Shown: one piece after another, positions 45,901 to 57,930 of the stretch
How positions within the stretch are numbered: position 1 is the first letter of the stretch
Layout of the letters: each line of letters opens with the position of its first letter
From: Coptis chinensis
Lineage: Eukaryota > Streptophyta > Magnoliopsida > Ranunculales > Ranunculaceae
Assembly: GCA_015680905.1 (NCBI GenBank)
Contig: CM027381.1
Span: forward strand, 52,952,501 to 53,016,500
Direction of reading: 5' to 3'
DNA: 64,000 nt
Program-made: the position numbers and the translations under genes
Notes under the pieces: generated by a model
The model's database searches: none
The model's input: the letters and a program-made list of their open reading frames with translations, nothing else
Told to the model about the DNA's origin: nothing

Positions 45901-48159
45901 TAATCATTATGCATTAAAATGATTTTACTAGTGCCATGCTGCTAGTTGTCGTAATTCTTTGAGCTTTTCATTAGAAGCTATAACCATAATATTTTTACCA
46001 TTGCTTTGGTTCATATGGATATTGGTTTTTCTTTTGGGTGATAATATATTCATCACTAACATCAATAACTTCCCTCCCAAGAAAAAGCACATTTCCCATA
46101 ATGACCCTCTCTCCACCAGCACAACTACTGCTACCGTTTGTATTCAACTAACAATCCACATAGCACGAGCAGCAAATGAACCAGTCCAATTTGAACTCTG
46201 AAGACATCCACAAACGCAAATAAAGTATCTTTTAGTGTTAGATCATTTAAGAAACTCCTTTGGTTGGACAAACCAAATCCATTGATATTTGGTCTTGAGA
46301 ACAACGAATTACACAATTGGAGTATGAGTTTCATTACACACCATTGTTGTACAGTTACACTAGCCCAAACATTCTTTTGTTCTTTAAAACTTTGACCTTC
46401 AAATTTAGTGGATAAGTATCATGAGGAATTATGTAGAGGAATTATGTATTGTGAAGGGTGTAGGTAGTAGTAATTTGGTGTGGTGTAAGAAAGGTTAGAG
46501 TGTGTTTTTGTGAAGTAGGTGGAGAGAGCACGGACAGATCTATTGTTTTGGCTCTTCCTTGCTCTTATTTTCTCTCATCTCTTTTACTCTCTCTGTTCAC
46601 TTCGATTTTTGGTCTTAATTTTTTCCCAGGGCAAGGTTGCTCCAATTTCTCTTCCTCTTCCTCACTATCTCTGTTTTTTTGGTTTAATACTTGAAGAGAG
46701 TTGCAGTGAAGAAAACCTATGTTTAGATTTTTGTCTGTGAGCCTAGACGTGAATAGGGTGTGGTTTGATTCATGTGTGTGAAGGTGTTTAACTATTGTGT
46801 GTGTGGAGAACATTAGGTATCTGTTTGGAAGTGATTTGTGGTGGATCTGACCTCTTGAAATAATGAAAACTCTAATTTTGGTTTGTTAACCAGAAAAGTG
46901 AAATGCAAGTGTGTTGTATGTGGAGCTGCTCACCTACAGTTAAGACAAGGATGATCCATCTCAAAATGAGTTTCAATAATTTTCTAAAGTAATTTCATTT
47001 TACAGTAATGCCAAGTAACCTTCTGAGAACAATGTCAACTAGATGTTGGTTTCCACCATCTGATTATGGAATTATCTTTTGTTACTTGATAAATGTCCTC
47101 AGTTCCTCACTAAAATTTTGATATCTAGCTCATTCAAGGTTGCAATTGTCATTTACTGGGAGAACAGAAATGGTTTGTTGGAAGTGTTTCACTTCTATGC
47201 AATATTGTTTCTGTATGCCTGTATGACACTAATAAAATACATTATACACATAAACTCTCACAAACCTTAGATGCTGTCACGTCCCGACGATTTATTCCTT
47301 ATGTTAGGGGAGAAATTTTAAAAATACAACTCATGTATGCTTCATTAAAAGGAGTGCTTTCGATAGCTATTACACATAACATATCAAAACAACAAAGTGC
47401 ATAGGCTACACAGATAGCTCTACATTTTTTGCAACTTATACTTGTCAGTTGTTGTACTGTATAAGATAACCCCAACAGTAGAAACAATGAAAATATCAGT
47501 ACTTGTGCCATGTAAAACATATTTTAAAGGCTCTCCAAGACAGCCAATTGTCTCCATTTTCAGTTGCTCCACTTGTAATATAAAGATTATTCAACATTCC
47601 AGAGTTCAACTGTGACTGTCTCGCACTTGGAAGTTCATGTTCAGAATTGGTGCATTCTTAGAGTACTCTTAGCTTACACGGGCAATTTGACTGAACATGA
47701 CCTTTCTCATAACTCCGAAGTTAATGTTCATGATTAGTGCATTCTTACAGGCCTCTAGATTACGTAGGTGAGGAGAAATGGTTTTCAATTTCCTGTGCAT
47801 TCTTACTGACGATATTAAGTTGTCTGACTCAAATAAAAGAAAGGGGGATATATATGTAACACGAAATAATGTGTCTTCAAGTTTCTTAGAGGTCGTTCAA
47901 TTAAGACTTAGACCCGCTAGAAAACTTCATATTTCTTCTGGGTAAGCAAGAAATTATCTCAACGGAAATAATATAATCCTCCTGATTTTATTTTCTTATA
48001 CATTGTTTTTCTTTTGGTTTGATTATGTTTGGTTATTATGCTTAAAAATTGTTTTTCTTTTGGTTTGATTATGTTTGGTTATTATGCTTAAAAATTGGTT
48101 TATTTTCGATGCAGGAGATCACCTTGGACGAAATCAGGGAATCAACAGAGAATATGTAA
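42946..48159 (+). CDS. FTRB: Ferredoxin-thioredoxin reductase catalytic chain, chloroplast, six exons
   Basis: Exons: 42946-43042, 43946-44058, 44681-44730, 44875-44946, 45813-45873, 48115-48159. All introns are GT-AG and phases match, giving 145 residues. Residues 1-32 lack acidic residues and are Ser/Thr/Arg-rich: a chloroplast transit peptide. The mature part has EPSDKSVEIMRKFSEQYARR, TYFCVDKGVTSVVIK, LCPCRHYDD, NCPCVPMRER and ECHCMLFLTPDNDFAG. By homology to the spinach enzyme, Cys84, 103, 105 and 114 hold the 4Fe-4S cluster and Cys86-Cys116 form the redox disulfide. The enzyme passes electrons from photosystem-I-reduced ferredoxin to thioredoxins in the stroma, pairing with a variable chain encoded elsewhere. 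Length matches the family (about 146 in Arabidopsis). No lesion is seen. Confidence 0.97.
48005..48096 (+). repeat. Perfect 46-bp tandem duplication in the last FTR intron
   Basis: 48005-48050 and 48051-48096 are identical, a T-rich unit ending in AAAAATT. The second copy ends 18 nt before exon 6. It adds polypyrimidine-like sequence and branch-point-like motifs close to the acceptor. Confidence 0.95.
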
Positions 48160-48793
48160 CCCTTTGTACTAAATATACTTGAATAATTCTTACTTGTATG
48201 TATGTTTATCACACTCGATTAGGCTTGTTCTTTCTCTTTTCTACTCCTATCTGGTGTCTCTTTCTATCTGTTTTATCATCTTCTAAGAGCCTGAAAGATG
48301 CAAAATCTTCTTCATTCCTTGTTTTTTTCAAATATATGAGATGATTAGAACTCAGAATGGTGTGATTCAGCTCAATGCCGATGAAATGTGTGATACCCTT
48401 CCAAAACTGCGAAGTTTTACAAGAATTTAATCTACCATCTGTGAAATCCTTGTTAACTTTTGCAAATCTTTATGGACAACTACTGTCCTGTACCTTGCCG
48501 ACCACTCAATCAATCAAAGTCAGATAAACTCGTTACTCTTAATTCCCGTTCTCTGTTCTTTGGGTTGAAAATGAGAGAAACGCATATCTTCCCTTACGAA
48601 TTTTATTAATCAAGTTCTTAATTAGTAAATGACACATTGACAATAAATACTATATAAAACTCGGTAATAGATTAGGTTTTGAAAATCCTGTTTTAAGGTT
48701 TTGATAAAAAAAATAACACAACAAGATCTCTGGATTTCGATGACTCAATTCGTGTTATTTGAGATCAACCAGAAGTTCAATTACTTGTCATTC
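48160..48793 (+). other. FTR 3' flank
   Basis: AT-rich. It would contain the 3' UTR, but no clear AATAAA signal stands out in the first 150 nt. No gene seen. Confidence 0.5.
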
Positions 48794-49278
48794 ACTAAAA
48801 CACTAAAATGGGCAATGTAATATTTGAAGTTTACCAATTGCACTAAAACACTATTTTTTGGACCAATTTATGCAATGTACTATCTTAATTTGAGCAATTG
48901 ACATAACGACTGTAATTCAGGCCAAATTAGATTGCCGGAGTAATTACGTGTCAGGTGAAGAAAAAACCTTAAATTAAAAAAACTCTAAATTAAAACACAA
49001 AATTGTGAAGAGAGGTAAAATAAGATTTGAATACAATGAAAATGTGAAAACTTACTTCAATTGATGTTGAAGTGATCTTGAATTTCTTGTCAATTTCAAT
49101 TTAGGGTTTTTTTTCACCTGACATGTCATCACTCCAGCAATCTAATTTGGCCTAAATTACAGTCGTTATGTCAATTGCTCAAATTGAGATAGTGTATTGC
49201 ATAAATTGGTCCAAAAAATAGTACATTGTTCCAATTGGTTAACTGCACATAGTACATTGCCCTTAGTAGTATTTTAGT
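48794..49278. mobile_element. Foldback MITE with about 170-bp inverted arms
   Basis: Left arm from ACTAAAACACTA (48794) to about 48965; right arm from about 49105 to 49278, inverted. Shared landmarks: GGGCAATGTA, TTTTTTGGACCAATTTATGCAA, TTGAGCAATTGACATAACGA and GCCAAATTAGATTGC. The arms agree at most positions. About 140 bp of AT-rich loop. Long terminal inverted repeats suggest a Mutator-like MITE, but no target duplication could be fixed. Confidence 0.85.
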
Positions 49279-49456
49279 CTTCAATAGTTTCGCAGGATTT
49301 TAGAAAGTTTGGTGGTGGAAGTGATGGGTGTTTTTCGGGCAACTACGGCAGTTCGAGTTAGATGAAGAGGCAACCCTTATATCTAAAATCTAAAATACTT
49401 TAAAATCCACGTCCCTAAGCTATAGTCCCGCAATAGTATTTTAACTAGATTTTGGA

Positions 49457-49474
49457 CCCGGGCATACGCCCGGG
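49457..49474 (-). terminator. Helitron 3' terminal hairpin
   Basis: CCCGGGC-ATAC-GCCCGGG: 7-bp stem, 4-nt loop, 12 nt from the CTAG terminus. This is the stop signal for rolling-circle transposition. Confidence 0.9.
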
Positions 49475-49540
49475 ATCTATTAAATATTTTGTGTGCTGAA
49501 AAGGTTTTCACAAAATGTTTTACACAAATTTTTGAATAAG

Positions 49541-50175
49541 AATATATTTTTATTGAAAATAAACTGAAATAAGTTAATGAGCATGATTATGGTGCATAAA
49601 TACTTGGAAACTAAGGGATCAAATTGAGATAGCCTCTTCAGGTTTGTGGTTTATGATATTAATCCATAATTTTCAAATATAATTATCTTAAACTCGATCT
49701 AAATTGTATAATATTTTTTTTTTAGATTTATGGTGATTTAATTTTTTGAATCGAATATATTTTTATTGAAAATAAACCCGAAATACATTAATGAGCAGTG
49801 ATAATGGTGCATAAGTACTTGGAAACTAAGAGGTCAAATTGAGATAACCTTTTTACTTTGTGGTTTAGGATATTAATCAGTAATTTTCAAATAGAATTAT
49901 CTTAAACTCGATCTAGCTTGTATAATAGTTTTTTTAGATTTATGGTGATTTAGCGACAAATTTTCGAATCACAATATATTTTTATTAAAAATAAACCGAA
50001 ATACGTTAATGGGCAGTGATTATGGTGCATAAGTATTTGGAAACTAAGGGATCAAATTGAAATAGCCTCTTCACTTTGTGGTTTAGGATATTAATCCGTA
50101 ATTTTAAAATAGAATTATCTTAAACTCGATCTAGCTTGTATAATAGTTTTATTATATTTATTGTGATTTAGCAGT
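49541..50175. repeat. Three tandem copies of a 213-219 bp unit inside the Helitron
   Basis: The landmark AATATATTTTTATT recurs at 49541, 49754 and 49973. Each unit continues with ATGGTGCATAA, TACTTGGAAACTAAG, CAAATTGAGATAGCCTCTTC and TTATCTTAAACTCGATCTA. The copies differ by substitutions and small indels. Confidence 0.92.
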
Positions 50176-50639
50176 AAATCATCACCTTTCCAATTTTACG
50201 TTAATGTGTACAAATCACTAAAACAGATTGATTGTTTCCATATCCTCAAATAATACACTACTCCCACTTGAACAGTTTGTCATATGAACGTGTTTTACGA
50301 ACGAGTGTCGTTATATTAAATTATTTTAAAAAATATTAGCAACTATGCATAGCTATGAGATATAAAAATTATATTAATTACTCATTTAAATTTCTTGCAC
50401 CACTATGCATAGCTCTATAAAAAGGAAGCATCAAACCTTGATAAAACTTACCGACTTCTTTTTATTGTTAGGTATAACAATAGAAGTTTGATTGAAGTTT
50501 TGTGAGAATGCCCAATGTGGCGAAGATAATATTGAAGCTACTTGAATAGCAAAACATTCCCAATCACAATAAAAGAATTATGATAAACACTACTTAAAAT
50601 GTAAAACTATATTTGTCGAGACATTTATTCCCCCTACAT

Positions 50640-52085
50640 ATAATACAAATATGTTTTAGGGTTATTAGTTCAATGTATTTGCATCAAGTTTCTGATTTTT
50701 CATTAATTATTCTTTGAGGTTAGTTTAATGTAGTACGTTGCATCTAGTTTCCAAATTCTCATTAATTATTCTTTGAGGTTAGTTCAATGCAGTTGCATCA
50801 AGTTTTCGATTTCTTAATTAATTATTATTTGAGGTTAGTTGATTGCAATTGCATCCACTTTATGATTTCCGTTAGTTATTCATTAAGGTTAATTCAAGAA
50901 GTTGCATCCAATTTTTGATGTTTAAGTTAATTAGTATTTGAGATTAGTTCATTGCATTTGCATCCAGGTTCCAATCTCCCATTAATTACTCTTTGAGATT
51001 AGTTCAATACATTTGCATCCAGTTTCTGATTTCCCATTAATTGTTTTTCTAGGTTAGTTCGATAGTTTACAATTTCTATACAGTTTGCATACATATAAGA
51101 GTCTGTTTTTATAAACTCACTTTCGTTTTTGGTTCCTAATTACTCATGTGAGAAGGCTAAAAAAACAGACATTTATGCTTTGAGGTCAGCGTGATGCAGT
51201 TACATCCGACTCCTGATTTCCAGTTAACTATTTTTTAGGCTATTTCAATGCATTTGCATCCAATTTCTGATTTCTCGTTAATTAATCTCTGATTTTAGTT
51301 TAATGCAGTTGCATCCAGTTTTTAGTTTTCCGTTAATTATTCTTTGAGGTTAGTTCAATGCAGTTGCATCCAATTTTCGATTTTGTGTTAATTTTTCTTT
51401 AAAATTAGTTCAATGCATTTGCATCAAGTTTCCGATTTTCCGTTAATTATTTTTAAGGTTAGTTCAATGCGGTTACATCAAATTTATAATATAATTTCCC
51501 ATTAATTATTCATTTAGATTAGTTCAATGCAGTTTTATCCATTTTTCAATGTTTAATTAATTAGTCTTTGATATTAGTTCATTGCATTTGGATTCAGTTT
51601 TCGATTTCTTGTTAATAACTCTTTAAAGTTAGTTCAATGCATCTGCATTTAGTTTCTGATTATTTATGCTTTGAGGTTAGTTCGATGCAATTATATCCAG
51701 TTTCTGATTTCCCGTTAATTATTCTTTGAGATTATTTCAATGTATTTGCATTTAGTTTCCGATTTTCCACCAATTATTCTATGAGGTTAGTTCAATGTAT
51801 TTGCATCCAGTTTCCGATTTTCCATTAATTATTATATGAGGTTTGTTTGATGTATTTGCATACCGTTTCCGATTTTCTGTTAATTATTTTTCAGGGATTT
51901 TCATCCAATTTCTAATTTTCCATTAGTTATTATCGACGTTAGTTTAATGCAATTGCACCCGGCCCGATTTTTAGTTAATTACTTTTTAAGTTTAGTTTAT
52001 TGCATTTGCATAAAATTTTCGATTTTACATTAATTACTCTTTGAGCTCTATTATGTATTTAAATCCAGTTTGATTTCCTTTTAAT
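50640..52085. repeat. Minisatellite array 1 (about 55-bp unit) in the Helitron
   Basis: The unit reads roughly TTAATTATTCTTTGAGGTTAG, then TTCAATGCATTTGCATCCAG, then TTTCCGATTTCC. By length about 26 copies, diverged. Most copies keep the core GCA[GT]TTGCATC. Confidence 0.9.
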
Positions 52086-52359
52086 TATCCATGTGGTGTG
52101 TAATACCAACTTCTATTTCATCCAGTAGTGTCCTTTGCAAACATGACATATAAAGTAAATTATGCTTGATTTACTATGTGGGATCATCGAAGATTATCCA
52201 GGTTTCGATTTTCCATTAATTATTATTTAAATTATGCATGACTCACTATGTGGAATATTCAAAGATTATCTATGAACGGTGTTGTTATATTAATTATTCT
52301 GAAAAAATATTTGTAAATATGCATAACTATTATATATTAATATTATATTAATCACTCAA

Positions 52360-52630
52360 CCAAATTTCTTATAACATGAAAACCTCACTCTCCATTAAAA
52401 AAAAATAACTCGCATTTGATAAAATCCTTCAACTTCATTTTGTTGTTTAATAATAGAAGTTTGATTGAAGTTTTGTGAGATTGCCTAATAAGGTGAAGTT
52501 CATATAAATTGAAGCTACTTGAATAGCAAGGAGTTCCCAATCATACGGAAAGAGATAAGATAAACACTATTTTAAATGCAAAACTATACTTATCGAAATA
52601 TTACCACAATATAACCCAACTATGTTTTGA
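52360..52630. repeat. Diverged copy of the spacer at 50380-50650
   Basis: Shares AATAGAAGTTTGATTGAAG, TTTTGTGAGA, TTGAAGCTACTTGAATAGCAA and GATAAACACTA with 50460-50600. Each copy is followed by minisatellite, so a spacer-plus-array block has been duplicated. Confidence 0.85.
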
Positions 52631-53345
52631 GGTTAGTTCAATGTATTTGCATGTAGTTTCTGATTTTTTATTATTTATATTTTGAGGTTAGTTCAATGTA
52701 GTTGCATCCAATTTCCATTCCGTTATTTATTTTTTGAGATCACCAATGTAGTTGCATCCAGAAAATTATTCTTTTTCGATTAGTTCAATACATTTGCATC
52801 TAATTTTCAATTTCAATTGTTCTTTGAGGTCACCAAATGCATTTACATCCAAATTTCCCATTAATTATTTTTGTGAGATTAGTTTAATGTATTTTCATCT
52901 AGTTTCGATTTCTCGTTTATTATTTGATAAAATTGAATTTGCATCTAGTTTCCGATTTTCGATTTCCAGTTAATTAATTTTTAAGATTAGTTCCACACAT
53001 TTGCATCATGTTTCTAATTTATAATTAATTTTTCTTCGAGGTTAGTTCAATGCACGGTTGCATCCAGTTTCGATTTCCCATTAATTTAATCTTTGAGGGT
53101 TAGCTCAATGCATTTGCATCCAAATCATTTTCCCGACAATTATTTTTTTATGTTAGTTTGATGTATTTGTATCAAAGTTTTGATTTTCTGTTAATTATTC
53201 TTTAAGGTTAGATTAATTTAATACTTGCATTTGCATCCAGGTTTCGATTTTCTGTTAAATATTATTTGAGGTTATAGTTTGATGCATTTGCATCCAAAAT
53301 TTCGGATCCCCATTAATTGTTTTTTTTTTTCACGTTAGTTTCATT
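52630..53345. repeat. Minisatellite array 2 (about 55-bp unit) in the Helitron
   Basis: Same unit as the first array, about 13 copies by length and more eroded, with small deletions in several units. Confidence 0.88.
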
Positions 53346-53906
53346 CAATATTATATATTTTTAAAATATTTGTCATTATTGTTTTGCCGTTATTTTTTTT
53401 TTAAAAATTTTCATTATATATTTTGTGATGTTATTTTTGTATAATTGTTTTTAACTATGTGGCAGTGTTAATGATATATTCGAAATAAGTCGGTGCTTAT
53501 TAAAATTGTATGATTTGTAATAGGGAATTAGTTTCTACAAATCACATATTTTTAGTAATTTTTTTTATTTGATCAAATATATAAGAATTGGAACACTAAA
53601 AATATTTGATTCGTAATAGGAAATTACCTTTTATAAATCACCTATTTTTTAGCAATTTTGTTTATCTGATCAAATATGTAAGAAGTTGTAATACACTCTA
53701 ACTCTCCAAATATAAGAATTAGAAATACACTCAAACTCTTCAAAGAGATTCTCTGTACGTGGGATTGTAGGCTATTAGAAAAGATTATCTTTTATATTAG
53801 AGTTTCACATAAGAGAAAAAAAAAAACTAACTCTCATATTAGAGTGCCACATAGGAGAGAGAAAATCCTCTATTAGAGGTCTCTGCTTTAGTATATAGAT
53901 AGTAGA

Positions 53907-54560
53907 TATATTTTGTATGTATCTCTCAATCACTTTTCTATTTTTATGACATTTTTGCCCCTATACTTTCTGGTTATTTATCTAATGTAACCCTCCTCTA
54001 TTCTAAGACTTAGTAAACAATAGCTGCCTACATAGTTGCAAACTTGCAAACGATCGTGTAGCACGTGCCTTTTGCTGGTATAGTTAAAAAGCTTGAGAGC
54101 TGGTATACTGGGAAGCTGTTTTCGGAGGGAAAATCACTACTATTGGATGTCCATCATATGGTCGGCAGACCATTACAATATGGACCACCATATACACATT
54201 AACATCAAAATATTTTAAAATCCGCGCCCCTCAATTACAGTCCTGCAATAGTATTTTAATATTTTTTTATGTATCTCTCAATCACTTCTCTATTTTTATA
54301 ATGTTTTTGCCCCTATACTTGATGGTTATTTACCTAATGTAACCCTACTCTATTCCAAGACTTAGTCAACAATAGCTGCCTACACAGTTGCAAACTTGCA
54401 AATGTGCGTGTAGCCGTGCCTTTTGCTAATATAGTTAAAAAGCTTGAGAGCTTGTATGCTGGGAAGCTGTTTTCGGAGGGAAAATCACTACTATTGGATG
54501 TCCATCGTATGGTCGGCGGACCGTTACAATATGGGCCACCATATACACATTACACATCAA
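53907..54560. repeat. Tandem duplication, 353-bp period, with empty Helitron site
   Basis: Copy 1 is split by the Helitron (left part about 49388-49444, right part 53907-54205). Copy 2 is about 54206-54560. Both read ATGTATCTCTCAATCACTT, TTTTTGCCCCTATACTT, then a possible coding stretch GKLFSEGKSLLLDVH that keeps its frame in both. The source gene was not recognised. Confidence 0.85.
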
Positions 54561-54879
54561 TAGGCTTAGGCCCAAAAGGTTTTTCAAAAAAGGAGAAAGA
54601 AATCAAGAATCCAATTGTCTTTCCAAATGACATCTTTCTGTTTTTTTTTTGCCAAATCACCATTTTTAATTTCTTAGTTAATATCAAGACATAGACATGG
54701 AACTAATCTCATGGAGTTTCTAATCTCTAGTTTGATTTTCGTGATTTTTATCTCTAAATTTCACAATAACCAAACTTAGAACACAAATAACACAATAAAT
54801 TAAGCTAAACAATCATAAACATCACATAGACTTCTTAAAACTCCCTCTATTCGAAGATTTAGTATAGTTTTATCGGATT

Positions 54880-55250
54880 CAATGAAGCAAAACAAATAAA
54901 ATAAACATAATAATGAAGAAAAATCAATTAAATTAAATCTTGAATGTATTTTTAATGGAGGTTGGAGGTTATGGGATACAAAACCGAGTCCAAAGCCCAA
55001 AAGATTAAGTCCAAAAGGTCTAAAATTGCTGGAAATTACTTCAACGCATTTTTCGTCCACTTCTAAGGATTTTGTGTAAATGAGCCTCATACCATTAGAT
55101 AGAGTTTTTCGAGCCAGTCGTTTTGACATATAATATGCCCAATTTTTTAAGTCTGAGTCTAAAGATACGCCTTTTTAAATTCTGTAGACATAATATGTCC
55201 AATAATTCTGAAGTCTGAGCCCAATTCCAATCGTTTTGCACTAATTAAAC
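54880..55250 (-). repeat. Decayed Athila-type LTR fragment
   Basis: The minus strand reads CGTATCTTTAGACTCAGAC, ATATGTCAAAACGACTGGCTC, TCTAATGGT and TGAAGTAATTTCCAGCAA, in the same order as the LTR at 27300-27440. No internal element sequence lies beside it, so it may be a solo or truncated LTR. Confidence 0.7.
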
Positions 55251-55259
55251 TAGTTAGAA

Positions 55260-57420
55260 TGTGCAAAACAGGACTAAAAGACTTGTACTATGAAAATTAC
55301 GCATTTATTTTAAATAGTCACACTATGAAATTGCCTTTTCTCCTATCATCTGTACAAATATATATTAAATAAACACTTGCAATTTCATTTGCTAACTTAC
55401 CCTTTTCTTGGCACTGATTAGGATGTACGCACTATATTTCAATTTATACATAAAAACAATCACCAAAAAAGACAAACAAAATTCACACCAACTTAACAAC
55501 AAACTTGAGATGACATATGTTGAATCTTCCGTGCCTACCAAGTTCTTCCAGCTCTCTTACACCTCCATTGAAGTCGATCACATGTAATTTTGTACCCTGA
55601 TAAGTTATTAACCATACTTTATATCATCTGTTATTTTATTCTAATAAGCCAGACATATTCAGTACCAAACCAAGTTCCATCATCTATGTGCAAGAAATTG
55701 CCATTATGCATATGCAATCAGGAGTGTCATGCAATCCAATATGGGTTTGAAACAACTATTCTTATAAAAGTCCCTAACACGTACAATTAGGAAGTGGAAG
55801 CACTGTGACTGATTTCACAGGGCTCACACCAAAACTTGCTGGTTAATACCAATTGGTGGAGGAATAATGATCATAGTACAATCCTGCCACCAAACAAAAA
55901 TCCAAAATTCCTAAGACTTTCATAATCATAAACCTCATAATATTCAATCATAATCAACATTTCAAAACCATAGTCATAATCCATAATTGAACTTCCATTA
56001 TAAACAAAAGTTCCCTTGATCAACAAATGAAGCCACAAAACACACGCATTAGATCGAATTCCATGTATTATTATATGCTGATTGTACTATAACAAAATAA
56101 ACTATTAAAAGGACTAAAGTCTACATTGATATGAAAATGAAATCTACATAAAACAACGTCCAAGAGGCGTGTAGAGTTTAAGTTGACAATTTACTTACCA
56201 TGTAAGAATTGAGGTGATATGAGATGATCACAATTCAGAAGTCTTGTTTGATAAAAACAAAAAGATTCTTCTCTGAATCTAATCTTATGTACAGTAACAC
56301 CATAGCCTCACTTCTTGGACTGAGATTCTTGAGATGCAATTTCACATGAACTTCAACAACCAATTTTCAAAGATAATCAAGATTGAGAATTTGAGATTCT
56401 TGAGTTTATTTGCAAATGATCTCGCTAACAAAGATGACACAACAATATATAGGCATTCTTAATCCATAGATTTCTAAGGAGGATCATAAGAACATAGGAG
56501 AGACAATCACAAAAAGGTAAGACGGTGTTCTCATATAGCCAAGCGGTGCTTGATGTTGGAGTACGAGGCTTGTAACAAAAGTTGAACCTTTGGGCATTGA
56601 TTGGTCTTTGGGTTTGTCTATGTACTTTTTTTGCTTTCTAATGTTGTAACCAGTTTGGTTTTGCCAAATGGGAAACAACCTAGTTTGAACTTTAGATACT
56701 CTTGGGGTGCTAAGCCATGCCCCCCATGCCCCCCCAAGAAGCCCTTGTATTTTTTAATTTTTATTTTTTAATGTATGAATTTTTATTTCAATTCATACAT
56801 TTTTTTTTTAATTTACTCCCCTAGAATATATATATATATATATATATATACAAAAAGATACCTACAAAAAATTGAACCAAGGTTCTTAAATGAGTCTGAA
56901 GCTTTTTGAGAAAAATTAAAAACCAACACGTACTACATACTACATACTTATTTGTTGCTTATTGATAGACAACCCACACTACATAGCCATGGTAACTATA
57001 ACACATTCTACTGATATCCATTTTACTTGAGGTTTGTTTCTAATAATTCGAACTGAAACAATTAAAAGAGAAAATGACAACATCTTATATTGCACACCTA
57101 ATGACATCAAGAGTGTTTTGATGTGTACATTTTTCTCAATTTAGTGGAAAAAAATACGCTACAAGACATACAATATATGAAACATAGTTACAATAAAGCC
57201 AACATAGATAGATATAAGTAAGTATCTCAAAATACCAGAGGTCTGGGGCTCAAACCCCGCTAGCATCAAAGAGTTACTGATCTCATTTAAAACAGGCTTG
57301 CCAAAAAAAAAAAAAAAATCTCAAAATACACAAAAGGTTTTTCCATTTCTGATCAATAATGACTTCATTATGGTGGTAAGGACTTGATCAAGTTTTAGGT
57401 ACTATCAAACAAAAACAAAA
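55260..57420. other. No gene recognised
   Basis: AT-rich DNA. A (TA)n run lies at about 56828-56850 and C-rich patches near 56717-56735. Short ORFs have no recognisable motif. Confidence 0.55.
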
Positions 57421-57650
57421 ATAATAATAATAATAATAATAAGGGTTAGTTAGTGTTACCCCCACCTACCCCACTAGATGAGCCAATTAGGATTTTCCCC
57501 CTACTAGATGGGTAATTAGGACACCTCCCCCCCACCCAAGTTGACTTTTTTTTTGTGTGTACTAGGAGGGGAGGAGACCCTAATTTCCCCATATAATAAG
57601 GGGGAAATCATAATTGGCTAATCTAGTGGGGTGGTAATACTAGTTAACCC

Positions 57651-57693
<43 letters not shown>
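57420..57693. repeat. (TAA)n microsatellite split by a MITE
   Basis: TAA runs lie at about 57420-57442 and 57651-57693, on both sides of the MITE at 57443-57650. Confidence 0.95.
57443..57650. mobile_element. Harbinger/Tourist-like MITE, 208 bp
   Basis: Left GGGTTAGTTAGTG, right (inverted) GGGTTAACTAGTA. The inner arms share CCCCACTAGAT and AGCCAATTA. Flanked by TAA on both sides, the 3-bp target preferred by PIF/Harbinger elements, though the TAA repeat makes the duplication impossible to prove. Confidence 0.8.
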
Positions 57694-57930
57694 GTAATAA
57701 TAAATCGTACAATCAAAACAACTAAAAATCGAGGCAACTAATTATTTCTTACAATCAAAACATCACCAGGACTATTTCATTGAAAAAGTAAGAAAAAACC
57801 TACCAATAATAAGTACACATACATTTTCAATGTCGTCACTATTCATCACAAAAGTGTCATTGGTGCGGCAAAACATCAATTCCAAGGCGGCAAGACCAAG
57901 TTTGATACTTAATAGTTGATACCAAGGTCG

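Larger units (their letters stand above)
49445..53906 (-). mobile_element. Non-autonomous Helitron, 4.46 kb
   Basis: Read on the minus strand: starts TCTACTATCTATATAC (53906), ends with a GC hairpin then TCCAAAATCTAG (49445), flanked by A at the 5' side and T at the 3' side. These are the Helitron rules (5' TC, 3' hairpin plus CTRR, insertion between A and T). The flanks match a tandem-duplicate copy at about 54206-54300 that lacks the insertion (GTATTTTAATATTTTTTTATG), which confirms both edges. No Rep/helicase frame is present. The interior is mostly tandem repeats. Confidence 0.88.

Noticed and set aside
46480-46820. Pyrimidine-rich reading frames in FTR intron 5 as an alternative exon
   Set aside because: No splice-site pair keeps the FTR frame and the translation is low complexity.
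48770-49290. Target duplication of the foldback MITE
   Set aside because: The flanks (GTCATTC and CTTCAATAG) do not match well enough.
49445-53906. Classing this element as a TIR transposon because of its palindromic end
   Set aside because: Only one end is a strong hairpin, the ends are not inverted repeats of each other, and the empty site shows simple A/T insertion with no target duplication.
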